Positions 35,801 through 46,461 of a DNA stretch of 64,000 nt are shown here, piece by piece. Positions within the stretch are counted from its first letter, which is position 1. Every line of letters starts with the position of its first letter. The stretch covers positions 2,790,001 to 2,854,000 of the forward strand of contig JASGKH010000002.1 in assembly GCA_047600785.1 (NCBI GenBank). Reading direction: 5' to 3'. This DNA is from Breznakibacter sp047600785 (lineage in GTDB: Bacteria > Bacteroidota > Bacteroidia > Bacteroidales > Marinilabiliaceae). The notes under the pieces are model-generated. The model was not told the DNA's origin. It did no database searches and saw only the letters and a list, made by a program, of their open reading frames with translations. Made by a program: the position numbers and the translations under genes.

Positions 35801-38800
35801 TTACAGTTGTATCCCCAAGAAAATCACATCATCTACTTGGTTTAAGTCCCCTTTCCAATTTTCGAAATTGGTACGGATCATTGCGTATTGTTCGGTCATG
35901 CCCTTGTGCCTGATTTGTTCCAACAAGTTGGTCACGCCTACTTTCATGAACTTTTTGCCAAGTGGTCCCCCAAACTGGTCGGTATAACCATCGGAAAACA
36001 TGTAAATCAAATCGCCTTTCTCCATTTGGTATTCAATGTTCACGAATGTATTGTTTTCGTCCTCGGAATTTACCGTATCACCAATACTACGGCGTGTACC
36101 CTTGTAAATCGATAAAACATTGCCTGTGTATAAAAATACAGGACGTTTGGCCGAAGCAACCCTTATTTTGTTAGATGGAATATGGATTTCGGCAATACAA
36201 ATATCCATCCCGTCCTGTGCGTGCTCCTCTACATTCTTCTGCAAGAGATATTTCAATTCCTTGTCGAGGTTTTCGAGCATTTCTGCGGGCGATAACCCTG
36301 GTTGCGCTTTTGCGATATCGTTAAGCAAAGTGCTCCCTATTATCGACATGAATGCCCCGGGAACGCCATGGCCTGTACAATCGGCAATGCAAACCAACAA
36401 ATAATCCTTATACTGGTGGACCCAATAAAAATCGCCACTCACGATATCACGCGGCAAAAAGTAAATGAACGATTCGGGATATGTCTGTTGCAAAAGGTTT
36501 AACGGAGGAAGTATAGAAGCCTGAAGCCGTTGTGCGTAGTTTATGCTATCCGTAATATCCCTGTTCTTTCGCTCAATTTCGGCTTTTTGCTTTCTCAGAG
36601 TGATGGTTTGCGTTGCCACTTCCTTTTGTAGCAATTGTTTTTGTTTTATCAACTGACTTTCCCGATATCGGATTAGTCTGTAAATGCCGAATGTAACCCC
36701 GACAACGGCAAAAACATAGAACCACAACCTTTTCCAGAAAGGAGGAAGTATTTCCAGCTTAATTTCAATAGGTGTCGGGGACGCGATGCCATCGGCATTG
36801 TATGCGACGACTTTAAACGTATAAGTGCCACTGGGCAAGAATTCGAAATCCTTAAAATTATTTGCTCCCAGATCAACCCATTCAGTCTCCTGTTCGCGTC
36901 CTTCTTCTTCCAATTTGTACTTGTAGGTAACCCCTTTGGGGTTTTTAAAACTGATACCGATAAAGCTGAAATGGTATGAATAATTTTTTCCGTACTGGTA
37001 AGGCAATTCGATGATTTTATCCATCGGATATTTTACCTTGTTGATTTCGATATTGGTGAAGTTTATGGTAGGGGGCACTTGGTTGGGCTTGTCGCGGTCG
37101 GGGAAATATTGGATGACCCCGTCAGAAGCCGCAAACCATAATGTATTGTCCGAAATCTTTCCATATTTGCAGGAAATCACCGCCCATACGGTTTTCGTGT
37201 CCAAACACCCTTATCTGCATGTTGTTCAGATCCACACAGCTAAGCCCCGAATGATGTGCCACCCAAAGCCTGTTGTGGGAATCACATTCCAAACTGTGGC
37301 AAAAATTCTTGGCCAATCCGTTTTGCACCGATATGGTACGGATGGAATCCCCAGAATACTGCAAAATACCTTTCCCTTTCGTTGCCAACCAGTATTTGCC
37401 ATCCAAATCCTGGGTCATATCCGATACATCTACCGGAGATTGGTCGAGCCTATGTACTTCTATGTTGAATTGATCGATATCTATTTTACATATACCACTC
37501 GATTTGGGTCCGATCCAAATGTTGTTGGCCGCATCTTTGTAAATAAAGTTGATGCTGTTGTGCGGAAGGTTTTGTTCGGTGGTTAAATGGGTTAAGTTAT
37601 TCCCGTTTTTTGGATCCAAAATATATAATCCCCCTAAAGTGGCAATATATATTTTTCCACTAACCCATTCAATGTCATTTATATGATTACCAAGAAGGTT
37701 ATTTGTGTATGGATGGCGCGAAAATTTCACTTCTCCGTGCTTGCGCTTGTAAAGCCCGTTTTGACTGGTTGCAACCCAAAGTGTCTTATCGGGGTCTATC
37801 AAAAAGTCAGTGATGACATCGGCAGGAATACCTTGATATTTGTCGTAAAATTCATGGGCGGCAAAACAAAAGGGGTCGGTTTTCAGCATCCCATTTTCGA
37901 GGCCCATCCATAGTTCCTGGCCAAAATGGATGACAGCGCTTACTTTGTTGTTCTTAAACCCTATGTCGGCAAGTTGGTAGTAAATAAAATGGTCGTTGAT
38001 AAGCGTGGATACACCGCCCCCGTAGGTGGCAAACCAGTAATTGCCCTCACGGTCCTGTAGAATGTCTTTGATGTTGTTTTTGTTCAGGCCGTTGGCTTCC
38101 GAAAAGTTCAACGATTGGTTGTATGTGCCTGACAAAGGATCGTACAGCAATTTAATGACACCATTCTCCCATGTGGAAATCAAAAGGTTACTTTCATCTT
38201 CCTCTATAATATCGGTAATGTTTTCGTTTTGGATGTTGAATGCGAGGCAAAGTTTGTTGTTCGAAAAGCCCTGCGAATTGTCGTTGGTCCACTTGTAAAG
38301 ATAAAAACCTTTGTCTTCGGTGGCGATCCAGAATTCTCCTGCACTCTCTTTACGTTTGACGATGGCGTTGATACCGGTTTCCGGGATCGATCCGATAGGA
38401 TGGACTTCGGCAACCAACCCGTCACTGCCAATCCTGACTTTTAATAACCCTTCGGAGGTCCCGACCAACAGGTTGTGTTCATCGATGGCGTTGATAGAAT
38501 AATAAAGCTTACGCCCAAACTTTTCCCTGCTGAACAATTCGGACAATCTGCCGTTTTTGTCGATACGGATTATACCGTTGTTTTGCTCCACACCCCAGAT
38601 ATTACCCTCCTCGTCCTGACAAATGTCACGGACCGGACTACTTCCCGAAGGGATTAGGATCTTTGAAAAATTGCCACGCTGGTACTCCGATATGGTACCG
38701 TTATCGTGTCCGATCCAAACACTTCCCGCATCATCTATAAATATGTCACGAATAAAGTCTCCGGCCAGCGAATCGGCCACCGTGTAGTTTTTAAACCTGA

Positions 38801-39005
38801 TACCATCGTATTTAACCAATCCTTCTCCTGTTCCTATCCATATGAATCCTTCATGGTCCTGGGCCAAGCAGTACACAAAGTTCTGGGGCAACCCCATGTT
38901 CGAGTCGAAAACCTTAAAATCGTACGACTGCGAATAAGCCAACGTGACCGGAAACAACAATACCGGCAGAATGAATTTTCGGAATGAATGGATGGGAAAT
39001 GGCAT
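35801..39005 (-). CDS. Beta-propeller sensor with Y_Y_Y domain and SpoIIE phosphatase, frame broken by one extra base
   Basis: About 1067 residues after correction. Seen in order: signal peptide (LPVLLFPVTLAYSQS), many two-component-type propeller repeats with WIGTGEGLVKYDG, VWIGHDNG and WFATYGGGVSTL, a Y_Y_Y Ig-like domain (YSYHFSFIGISFKNPKGVTYKYKL), one membrane helix (LWFYVFAVVGVTFGIY), a coiled coil and a PP2C/SpoIIE domain (DIVSGDFYWVH, IADCTGHGVPGAFMS, FSDGYTDQFGG). The propeller is outside the inner membrane and the phosphatase is in the cytoplasm. The frame shifts near 37155-37165: deleting one base from CAAATATGG joins GGDFLQ to DNTLWFAASDGVI. Its partners (anti-sigma antagonist or kinase) are not in the window. 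Confidence 0.85.
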
Positions 39006-39013
39006 GTGGGGTG

Positions 39014-39985
39014 TTATTTTTTAGGTATTCGCCTTGAATTTATACGGCTCTCGTATTTGGGAATGCCGCCAATAGGGACGCTAAAGAAAGGCATGAGTTC
39101 GCCAAATTGGTTTTCGAGAAACATTACCACGTTATTGTTCTTTATTTGCGGCGACTTGCTTTTGATGAACTGAATATCGATGGATGTGTTTTTCTCTGCT
39201 TCGGAGATGGTGTGCCGGCTTTCTGCCCAGTTATTATCACCAGAAGTTTTCATGAGCTCTCCGTTCTTGGCAACCGAGATCATCCTGATCAGACCATCGC
39301 TGTCCCAGTCGAAATTGGCTTGCCTGATGGCGACGACACGACTGTCGATATAAGGGTAAATGTGCGAGGTTTCGTTAACGTTGTCGTGCAATCTGAATTT
39401 GTATTTGAAATAAAACGCAAATGCACCTTCCACGGGCCTGTTCTCCGAAGAAGATGACGATAGGTAGAGTCTGTACATGTTACCGTCGTCGCCTGCAGTT
39501 CCTTCTACCAGAAACTTGAATACATTACCTCCGTATTCGGGAAGCATCTCACCCTCACTGGGGTTAAACGGACCAAAGGTGTACCATTTATTGTCATAAC
39601 CGGGATCCGATCCGAAGGTCTTGGAAGCCAAAAGGGTTCCACTGTCATATTGCCCGTTTTTGTTGGCTTTTTGGGCATCTTCGTTCGAACAGGCACCCTT
39701 TCCCCCATAAACGCCATAGAACATTTTCGTGTTCCAACCACCTTTTTGCTCATCGTGGGCCCCCGATATGTCAGGGTCAAACACCCTGATGTAAATCGGG
39801 GCAGTAAAATCTTTTGGGATCGAGAAAAATATGATTTGGCAAAAATCGTTGTCTCCCCATGCTGTTTCGCTATTCGACCCAAACGTCACCAAAAACGGGA
39901 TGTTTTCGTCAATTCCGGGAACAGGCTGTGCTTTTGCTTCCAGAAAACCGGTTAAAATCAAAAAGCAGATCATCAAGTGCTTCAT
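39014..39985 (-). CDS. Secreted protein of unknown function
   Basis: 323 residues with a clear signal peptide (ICFLILTGFLEAKAQP, cut near 19-20). The mature part is beta-rich: FCQIIFFSIPKDFTAPIYIRVFDPD, then EGAFAFYFKYKFRLH and a segment with DWDSDGLIRMISVAKNGE. I do not recognise a named domain. It lies 8 bp upstream of the propeller sensor and 57 bp after the PD40/PKD gene, so it belongs to the surface operon. It may be an envelope ligand or subunit for the sensor, which is inference from position. Confidence 0.75.
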   Translation of the reverse strand: MKHLMICFLILTGFLEAKAQPVPGIDENIPFLVTFGSNSETAWGDNDFCQIIFFSIPKDFTAPIYIRVFDPDISGAHDEQKGGWNTKMFYGVYGGKGACSNEDAQKANKNGQYDSGTLLASKTFGSDPGYDNKWYTFGPFNPSEGEMLPEYGGNVFKFLVEGTAGDDGNMYRLYLSSSSSENRPVEGAFAFYFKYKFRLHDNVNETSHIYPYIDSRVVAIRQANFDWDSDGLIRMISVAKNGELMKTSGDNNWAESRHTISEAEKNTSIDIQFIKSKSPQIKNNNVVMFLENQFGELMPFFSVPIGGIPKYESRINSRRIPKK

Positions 39986-40042
39986 CTCATCAGTTTGTAA
40001 GGTTTCACCATGCCTACGTTTCCTTTTTAAAGCAATTTTCGT

Positions 40043-41431
40043 TTAGTCTGTCACCTCTATTGTTAACGCAGAGCAATATTTTATGTGGGGGTTTTGTTCA
40101 GAAACCATGCCGCATTTTACGACAAAAGTACCTTTTGCTTTAAAACTGTGCGATACTTCCAATCCCTTTGCCTGGGAGCCATCGCCAAGCTCCCAGAAAT
40201 ATTGGTATGGCCCCGTATCGGGCAGATACGATTCTTTGGCATGAAATGTTGCTGTTTGGCTCTTTTTTATCACAGGGGGAGCCGTAATGACCACTTGTTC
40301 GATTCGGGTTACTTCCATGGTGTAGTCGGCTACTTTGAACATTTCAACGTTCAGCAACGTATCGATCGCAGTGAGCGTGATATGGTAGTTGCCGGGTCCA
40401 GGGAAACAGTGTTGCGCGGTTTTTCCGGTTCCAATTTCGCCGTCGCCAAAGTCCCACACGTAGCGTACGGGCAGCGTGTCTGACTGGAAAACACCATCCT
40501 CGTACAGTTCAAAACAATAGTTGTCTTCTTCCTGGGGTTCGCACGCATCGAAGGAGGGCCAAAGTTGCACAAACGAATAGATGTTGTCCGATCGTTCGCG
40601 GTTAGACGTAAAGAACCCGGAATCATAATCCGTGGCCATATATATGCCAAAATCGTCGTATCCGCTGTTTATCGGTTCTGGAAGGGCAACGGGTGTAGTC
40701 CATTGGCCATTGGCCATCACTGTGTAATAAATATCCAAACCTCCCGACCCGCGATGTCCATCCGATGAAAAATAAAGTTTACCGGAAGGATGGAAAAAAG
40801 GAAACACCTCATTTCCAGATGTGTTAATTATCTCCCCTAGGTTCGTCGCTTCCCCCCACCCCCCGTTTTCGTATTTGCATAGGAACAAATCGGTTTTGCC
40901 CATCCCCGGTTGGTTGGACGCGAATACCAATATTTTTCCGTCGGGCGAAATAGCCGGTTGCCCAACCGATACTTTGTTTTGCGGCGGGATGACAGTACTG
41001 GGCATCCCCCAGTCTTTGCCGTCGGCCGATGCGAAGGCCACGATCCCGTTGTTTGCCGACCGTTGGGTTATGCCTGCTTTCGTGCTTTGAGTGGCAAGCA
41101 ACGTGTTTCCGTCACGGGAAAAGATAAACGGTCCGTTGTTCAATTTGCTTTGATATTGGGCGAGAAATGGTTTGGGGGTCCCAAACTTTCCGCCGGGTAA
41201 CATTTCAACCGAATACCAACGGTATAGGTGTTGCATGTGTTGATCGAAGTAACCGACAAATATGCTGCTGCGACGATTTGAGCTAAAATACAATACCGAA
41301 TCTTTTACAAACGGAGCTATGTCGTTGCTGCTGCGATGGTTTATTGGGAGCGGGATAATCCGGTATTCTTGGGTAAAAACCGTGGTGCAGCCCATGATCA
41401 TCAAAAGCAAGGCAAAGAGGTGTTTTTTCAT
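40043..41431 (-). CDS. PD40/TolB-like and PKD-domain envelope protein
   Basis: 462 residues. The start LFALLLMIMGC suggests a signal peptide and perhaps a lipid anchor at Cys15. Residues 40-300 hold PD40 propeller motifs (ISPDGKILVFASNQPG, FHPSGKLYFSSDG and SGGLDIYYTV), followed by two PKD domains (VRYVWDFGDGEIGTGK, then YQYFWELGDGSQAKG). It resembles the propeller part of PorE-type T9SS proteins but has no OmpA-like peptidoglycan-binding domain. It lies 9 bp after the PorP/SprF gene. Confidence 0.8.
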   Translation of the reverse strand: MKKHLFALLLMIMGCTTVFTQEYRIIPLPINHRSSNDIAPFVKDSVLYFSSNRRSSIFVGYFDQHMQHLYRWYSVEMLPGGKFGTPKPFLAQYQSKLNNGPFIFSRDGNTLLATQSTKAGITQRSANNGIVAFASADGKDWGMPSTVIPPQNKVSVGQPAISPDGKILVFASNQPGMGKTDLFLCKYENGGWGEATNLGEIINTSGNEVFPFFHPSGKLYFSSDGHRGSGGLDIYYTVMANGQWTTPVALPEPINSGYDDFGIYMATDYDSGFFTSNRERSDNIYSFVQLWPSFDACEPQEEDNYCFELYEDGVFQSDTLPVRYVWDFGDGEIGTGKTAQHCFPGPGNYHITLTAIDTLLNVEMFKVADYTMEVTRIEQVVITAPPVIKKSQTATFHAKESYLPDTGPYQYFWELGDGSQAKGLEVSHSFKAKGTFVVKCGMVSEQNPHIKYCSALTIEVTD

Positions 41432-41440
41432 TTCGTGGTG

Positions 41441-42352
41441 TTAAAAGAACTTGGGACTTGCTGTTTGTATTTTGTAACCAAAATGATAACGGAGCGATAT
41501 TTCATGGGACCCGTTATTGTAAGTGGCTATATCGCCGGTCGTGAAATCAATGCTGTAAGCAATTCTGAAATGGGGAATAGGCTCTACGGCAACCATGGCG
41601 GTTATTTCATCGGTAGTACGGTAAGCCATCCCGCCCCAGACAGTTTTGCGCCATACCAGTGAAGCATTTGCATCGGCAATGGTTCCATATGGAGTGTTTA
41701 GCCTTACTAAGCACGAAGGCTGTATTTGGAATTGATCGTTAATATCGAACAGGTAACCTCCGGTTGCGATCAGCTCCGATTTCCCGGGATCAAATTTCGC
41801 TTCACCGGTTGTATAAACATCGGTGTAAAAAAAACTTGGGGTTGATAATCCCACAAAAAAACGTTGGCCATACCAGGCAGTTCCCAATCCTACCATGGGA
41901 CTGGAAATAGCATCTTTCGTATTGAACATTGGGTCATTGGGATCATGAACCGGGACATCACTCCATGAAGCGGAATGGAACGACACGCCGACGTTAACAC
42001 TCAAAGCCAACCAATTACGAGCGGATTGTTTAACCCTGTAAGTATACGACGCCGCAAAACCAGAATTACTTGATACTCCATACGACTGGTTGAAAGCCTC
42101 AACGCCCAAAGCTATTTGTTCAGATTTTAAAGGAGTGTGGGCCGAGAATAGTTGTGCTTGCGGCGATTTGTCCACCCCTGTCCATTGCTTACGGTAAGAC
42201 CCGAATAGCGTCAATGCCTCGTTTGCTCCTGCAAAGGCGGTATTTACGGCATAACGGTTATGTTGGTATTGACTGATATAAATCTCTTTTTGTGCGACGG
42301 TCTGGGTTGCCAATGCGGTTATGAAGAGTATTATCGTGCAGAGTTTTCTCAT
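41441..42352 (-). CDS. PorP/SprF family type IX secretion membrane protein
   Basis: 303 residues with a signal peptide (IILFITALATQTVAQ). The N-terminus YISQYQHNRYAVNTAFAGA and the alternating beta strands (GSYRKQWTGVDKSPQ, GLGTAWYGQRFFVGLSTPSFF) are the mark of the PorP/SprF family, outer-membrane barrel-like proteins that anchor or help export proteins with a type B T9SS signal. The upstream gene encodes exactly such a substrate. Confidence 0.9.
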   Translation of the reverse strand: MRKLCTIILFITALATQTVAQKEIYISQYQHNRYAVNTAFAGANEALTLFGSYRKQWTGVDKSPQAQLFSAHTPLKSEQIALGVEAFNQSYGVSSNSGFAASYTYRVKQSARNWLALSVNVGVSFHSASWSDVPVHDPNDPMFNTKDAISSPMVGLGTAWYGQRFFVGLSTPSFFYTDVYTTGEAKFDPGKSELIATGGYLFDINDQFQIQPSCLVRLNTPYGTIADANASLVWRKTVWGGMAYRTTDEITAMVAVEPIPHFRIAYSIDFTTGDIATYNNGSHEISLRYHFGYKIQTASPKFF

Positions 42353-42374
42353 TGTGAGGAGCGTTTCTTGGGGG

Positions 42375-44312
42375 TTAGCGTCTGATGACCAGATAATCTT
42401 TTACGGGCGATTGGCTTTTTGACGTGAACACGTAATAGTAAGTGCCATCTTCAAGTGGTTTTCCGTCCGTTCCCAAACCAGTCCAGTCGTTTTGATAATT
42501 CGCGGCCTTATAAACCAACTTACCTTTCATCGTAAACACCAACAGTTCGTTCTCTTCGGATGAATAAGCCCCTTCGATAATGAAGCGGTCGTTAAAGCCA
42601 TCTCCGTTGGGTGATATCCCGTTGTACGTGGTATATTTGTTGACAAAGATGGACACATCGTCGTAAGTTACCGGACAAACTAGTGGAGTTAAAGTCCACC
42701 TGAACTTGTTTTCCCCCACCGAAAGTTTGGAGACAATGGTTTGTGGATCGGATTTACTTACGATATCCGTTTCCCCGCCGCCCGAAATCAACTGCCATTC
42801 GCCGCTGGCTGTAGAAGTCGTCGCATCCAGTTGTGTCTGGTATTGCCTGTCCAGTGTTTGGTCGGTACCGGCATCGGGTATTTCTACTTTTTCGACAGTT
42901 AACACGTGCTCACCGTTTTCGAACTGAGTGTTTTTACATCCATATTGATCGATTATCTCGTTAAGCGTATATGTGGTGGTAACGGTGGGCGATAGGTCTA
43001 TTTTTTCGCTTTTATTATCAAATTCTAACGCAGAGGCAACTTCGTTCGCCGTGTATCTCAATGTCCATAAACCCTCGGTGTCGCTTAACAGGACCAGGGA
43101 AGTGTGGCTCCCTTCGCAAATCAAGGCAGCATCCAGATATGCATTCAATAAATTGGGAAGCGCGGCAAAATGCAGCGTCACGGCGTCCGATTTTTCGCAT
43201 CCGTTGTTGGTTGCGGTCAGGGTATACTCTACGTATCCAAATGCAGGGGCCGATGTATTGGAATTCAACGCGGTTTCATTGGCGATGGCCGTGGTCGGAA
43301 CCGATGTCCACTTGACTGTGCCCTTATCGGCATCTCCCTCAAGCGTCGTTTCAAGCCTTCCGCAAATGATTTTATCGTTTCCCGCAAACACGGAGGGTTG
43401 TATGTTTGTCGCTGCCGCCTCCCCATTCAGGTCCGTTGCATCGGCACTGCAACCATTGCCGTCGGTCACTTCGGTAAGTGTATAGGTTTGGCTACCGGTT
43501 GCGGGGATTGAGAAATTGTATGTGCTATTTGTGACGTTCGTTTGCGTAACGGATTGGCTTCCTCCACTGTTTCTGACAGTAAATGACCACGGAGACTGGC
43601 CTTCCAAAACCAATTGTGCAGGTAAGTTGCCCGTTGCACATATTTCCGCTTGTCCCGACAATGTGGCTTTGGGCGAACCTAAAATGGTAACCAGCACATC
43701 GTCCTGATCAATGCATGCACCTCTTTTTTCATTGAACGTGAGGGTATAAGTTCCGGCAGCTGTAGCGGTAAAGGTTGGTGAGGCACTGTTGCTATCGGAT
43801 AAGGTGCCGTTTAAAGGAGTCGTCCAATAAATTTCGGAATCGCTGAATTGGGGAGTAGCCGATAACGCAGTGCTATAACCGCAGGCACTGCTTTGGTCGG
43901 TGCCGGCATTGGCCGTGGGCATATGGTCGATTTGGAATGTCACGCTTCCGCTCACATTGGTAGAGCCTTTGTTCAATTGCCATTGGCTTGAGGTCATTGA
44001 CCCGTCAAACACCTCATGTAACTGGTAAGTCGTCGCCTCAGTAACAGACTCTGAGATAATCCAGTAGCCATCAACGAGGTTTTCCGTAAAAATCTGACTG
44101 TTATTTATGACGAATGTCTGGCCTGATCCCTTTGTTATTCTTATCGAATACCCAAACGGGGGTGTTCCCGTAAATTTTATTTTGAGTTGCGCCGTGCCCG
44201 ATTCGCAAAATGCGGTAGAGCCCGTGTATTCCAAGGTGGCCGAAGGTGTTTGGCCCCAAAGAGTGGCAAACGACGCCAACAGTATCGACAATAAGATGTG
44301 TCTTTGGGTCAT
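42375..44312 (-). CDS. T9SS type B sorting-domain surface protein
   Basis: 645 residues: a signal peptide (LLSILLASFATLWGQT), repeated Ig-like/SprB-like segments with cysteines (AGTDQSSACGYSTAL, AGNDKIICGRLETTL, EKSDAVTLHF) and the C-terminal gliding-motility/T9SS domain: YNGISPNGDGFNDRFIIEG, then NQ/NDWTG with DGKPLEDGTYYYVF and a final YLVIRR. This is the type B (CHU_C) signal that directs export through T9SS with SprF help. It heads a five-gene run. Cargo function is unknown; adhesion or motility is likely. Confidence 0.88.
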   Translation of the reverse strand: MTQRHILLSILLASFATLWGQTPSATLEYTGSTAFCESGTAQLKIKFTGTPPFGYSIRITKGSGQTFVINNSQIFTENLVDGYWIISESVTEATTYQLHEVFDGSMTSSQWQLNKGSTNVSGSVTFQIDHMPTANAGTDQSSACGYSTALSATPQFSDSEIYWTTPLNGTLSDSNSASPTFTATAAGTYTLTFNEKRGACIDQDDVLVTILGSPKATLSGQAEICATGNLPAQLVLEGQSPWSFTVRNSGGSQSVTQTNVTNSTYNFSIPATGSQTYTLTEVTDGNGCSADATDLNGEAAATNIQPSVFAGNDKIICGRLETTLEGDADKGTVKWTSVPTTAIANETALNSNTSAPAFGYVEYTLTATNNGCEKSDAVTLHFAALPNLLNAYLDAALICEGSHTSLVLLSDTEGLWTLRYTANEVASALEFDNKSEKIDLSPTVTTTYTLNEIIDQYGCKNTQFENGEHVLTVEKVEIPDAGTDQTLDRQYQTQLDATTSTASGEWQLISGGGETDIVSKSDPQTIVSKLSVGENKFRWTLTPLVCPVTYDDVSIFVNKYTTYNGISPNGDGFNDRFIIEGAYSSEENELLVFTMKGKLVYKAANYQNDWTGLGTDGKPLEDGTYYYVFTSKSQSPVKDYLVIRR

Positions 44313-44385
44313 GAATAAGTTATGATAAAGGGAATTTTACGTTGAGTAATTTAAACAAAAACAATTAGAATTTGGCGGCTCCGCA

Positions 44386-44393
44386 CAAAATTA
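44386..44393 (-). promoter_or_regulatory. Bacteroidota -7 box for the surface operon
   Basis: Minus-strand TAATTTTG matches TAnnTTTG. A TTTG lies 22 bp upstream. It would give the T9SS protein gene a leader of about 65 nt. Confidence 0.4.
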
Positions 44394-44505
44394 ATTATAA
44401 TAAAGCAATTCTGCCCAAATAAGTTAGGGGCATCATTGCATTATGGCTGTTTTCCGTTAAAAAGAAATAAGGAATCAAACAGGAAGGGCCGTGACACGTC
44501 TCGGG

Positions 44506-45984
44506 TTATAAATCATATATTGAACGCTGGGTATCGGTCGATTTTCTTGCTTTGCTGTATTTAAAGCTTCGAACGGTCTCCATAAAGATTTTGCCAAAAC
44601 TCTCGTCAGGTGCAGGGGCCGGCGATAACGAAATGTTCCCTTCCGGATCGATAAGGTAATATGTAGGCATTGACCTTATGTTGTAATCAAGCAATATTTT
44701 CCCATTGTGACCAAAATGAAGAGTGTTGTATTTCAGACTGTTTTGTTTGGCAAAGGCAAATGCCCTATCCGGGTCCTCATCCATAAAAATCGTTACCACC
44801 TCTAAATCTTTCCGGTTTTCACGGGCAATGGCCGAAAGCGAAATCATGTCCTTACGACATGCATAGTTTTGTGTATGCACAAAACCGAGGTACACAAATT
44901 TTCCTTTAAATGACCCAAGGGAATACGATTTGCCCGATGAACTGTATGCTTCGAAATCGGGTGCGGGCGTCCCCTTCTTTAGTTTGTTGAACCGGTTGGT
45001 AATGCCGGTGGCCAACAACTTTATAAAAGTAGTACTGCCGGATTTCCCGGCCAATTGGACCATTTGTTCGACCTGTGGTTTATCGTAACGGTCGGAATAG
45101 TAACCGTCATACAACGATTTTAACAGGATGGCTTCCCTGAGCGATGGGTCCAGGAACAATGTATCATCCGCCATTACCATTAATAATGTGTCGAACGGTT
45201 TGTTCTGCGTATAGGCTTCTTTCAATGGCTTGCCATTGGGCGTGGAAAAATAGTAGAGGAAAAAGTCCTTGAAAATCTCATTGAATGCGTCCACAACAGC
45301 CGGTTGGCCAAAATCGACACCGACCTTGTCGGTGAAATAGCCGATGGCGGTGCGTTTTTGCCGTCGGTAAACAATGTTGTAAATGCGTGCGTAACGGGCA
45401 TGCTTATGGTTATCGAAATAGGTTCCCGGCAATGATGGAAAAATCGAATCGAGTTGGAAGACCATGTTTTGGGCTTTTGCCACATCGCCTTTACCGTATA
45501 ATGCCATCACGTTCTCGGCATAAAGGGCATCAAAATTTTCATCAAAGTCCCTTAATCGTTTATTCAGCATCTGATCGTCGCCCTGCTCAATGCCTATTTC
45601 AATTTCCTCGGGGATAAAGTAAGGGTTGAACTTGTCGGCAAGAGGCTTTGGGGTATAAGGAGGGAGCACCAGTTTATAGGCCCCGCCCGGCTCCACATAA
45701 ATACTTGCCCGGTATTGTCCCAAATCGGTCCAGCATTTCGACGTGGCATCCAACGCAAATCTGGCGTCAAAGTTTCCTAGACTGTCCACCAAGATGCGCA
45801 CCGTTTCCTGGGTCTCCCTGGTAATAAAATTGGCTGTTTTCTCAAATACAAGGTTCATGCCCGCATAGTCGGGGGCTTTTCCAAAGAAACGGACCGAGTC
45901 CGTTGGCATTTGCCCTTGTGAGGCAATGCATAATCCGATAAACAGCCAAACCGATGTGATTGCTCTTTTTATTCTCAACGCCAT
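44506..45984 (-). CDS. TlpA-like thioredoxin-fold protein with a single active-site cysteine
   Basis: 492 residues from ATG 45984 (MALRIKR); a GTG two codons upstream is possible. A signal peptide ends near GLCIASQGQ. The long N-terminal part resembles the Bacteroidota thiol:disulfide interchange proteins with a DUF4369-like region, and residues from about 345 have the thioredoxin fold (GTPAPDFEAYSSSGKSYSL, FKGKFVYLGFVHTQN, SMPTYYLIDPEGNI). The usual CxxC is replaced by YACRKD, so only one cysteine is present and classical disulfide exchange is not expected. It lies 9 bp from coaD and is probably co-transcribed with it. Confidence 0.8.
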   Translation of the reverse strand: MALRIKRAITSVWLFIGLCIASQGQMPTDSVRFFGKAPDYAGMNLVFEKTANFITRETQETVRILVDSLGNFDARFALDATSKCWTDLGQYRASIYVEPGGAYKLVLPPYTPKPLADKFNPYFIPEEIEIGIEQGDDQMLNKRLRDFDENFDALYAENVMALYGKGDVAKAQNMVFQLDSIFPSLPGTYFDNHKHARYARIYNIVYRRQKRTAIGYFTDKVGVDFGQPAVVDAFNEIFKDFFLYYFSTPNGKPLKEAYTQNKPFDTLLMVMADDTLFLDPSLREAILLKSLYDGYYSDRYDKPQVEQMVQLAGKSGSTTFIKLLATGITNRFNKLKKGTPAPDFEAYSSSGKSYSLGSFKGKFVYLGFVHTQNYACRKDMISLSAIARENRKDLEVVTIFMDEDPDRAFAFAKQNSLKYNTLHFGHNGKILLDYNIRSMPTYYLIDPEGNISLSPAPAPDESFGKIFMETVRSFKYSKARKSTDTQRSIYDL

Positions 45985-45993
45985 AGGCACGCT

Positions 45994-46461
45994 TCAGTTA
46001 TCCAATTTTATCTTGATTTGCTTAGGGAGGAACATGGATGCGTCGCCGCCGTGCTTGATGATATCGCGTACAATGGACGAATTTACCGGCGTGTGTTCGG
46101 GCGTAGTAAGCAGGAACACGGAATCGATGCCCGTCATGGCTTTATTTATTTGGGCGATGGCACGTTCGTACTCAAAGTCGGCCGACGTACGTATCCCCCT
46201 AAGAATATGGGAGGCATTTACCGTTTTGGCAAAATCGACCGTCAGGGCTTCGTATTTATCGACCGTGACACGGGGTTCGTCGGCAAACACGGCATTGATC
46301 CACTCAACCCGTTGTTGCACAGAGAAAAAATCCTTTTTATTGGAATTGTAACCCACGGCCACAATAATATTGTCGAACAGATCGAGCGCCCGACGCACCA
46401 CATTTTCGTGGCCAATGGTAAAAGGATCGAAGGATCCTGGGAATATGGCTGTTTTTTTCAT
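45994..46461 (-). CDS. coaD: Phosphopantetheine adenylyltransferase
   Basis: 155 residues. Adenylates 4'-phosphopantetheine in CoA synthesis. Seen: the nucleotidyltransferase motif FPGSFDPFTIGHENVV with the GxIG-like HxGH variant TIGH, and RGIRTSADFEYE for substrate binding. The start is ATG 46461. The gap to the divergent SCO gene (268 bp) shows no clear consensus promoter. Confidence 0.95.
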   Translation of the reverse strand: MKKTAIFPGSFDPFTIGHENVVRRALDLFDNIIVAVGYNSNKKDFFSVQQRVEWINAVFADEPRVTVDKYEALTVDFAKTVNASHILRGIRTSADFEYERAIAQINKAMTGIDSVFLLTTPEHTPVNSSIVRDIIKHGGDASMFLPKQIKIKLDN

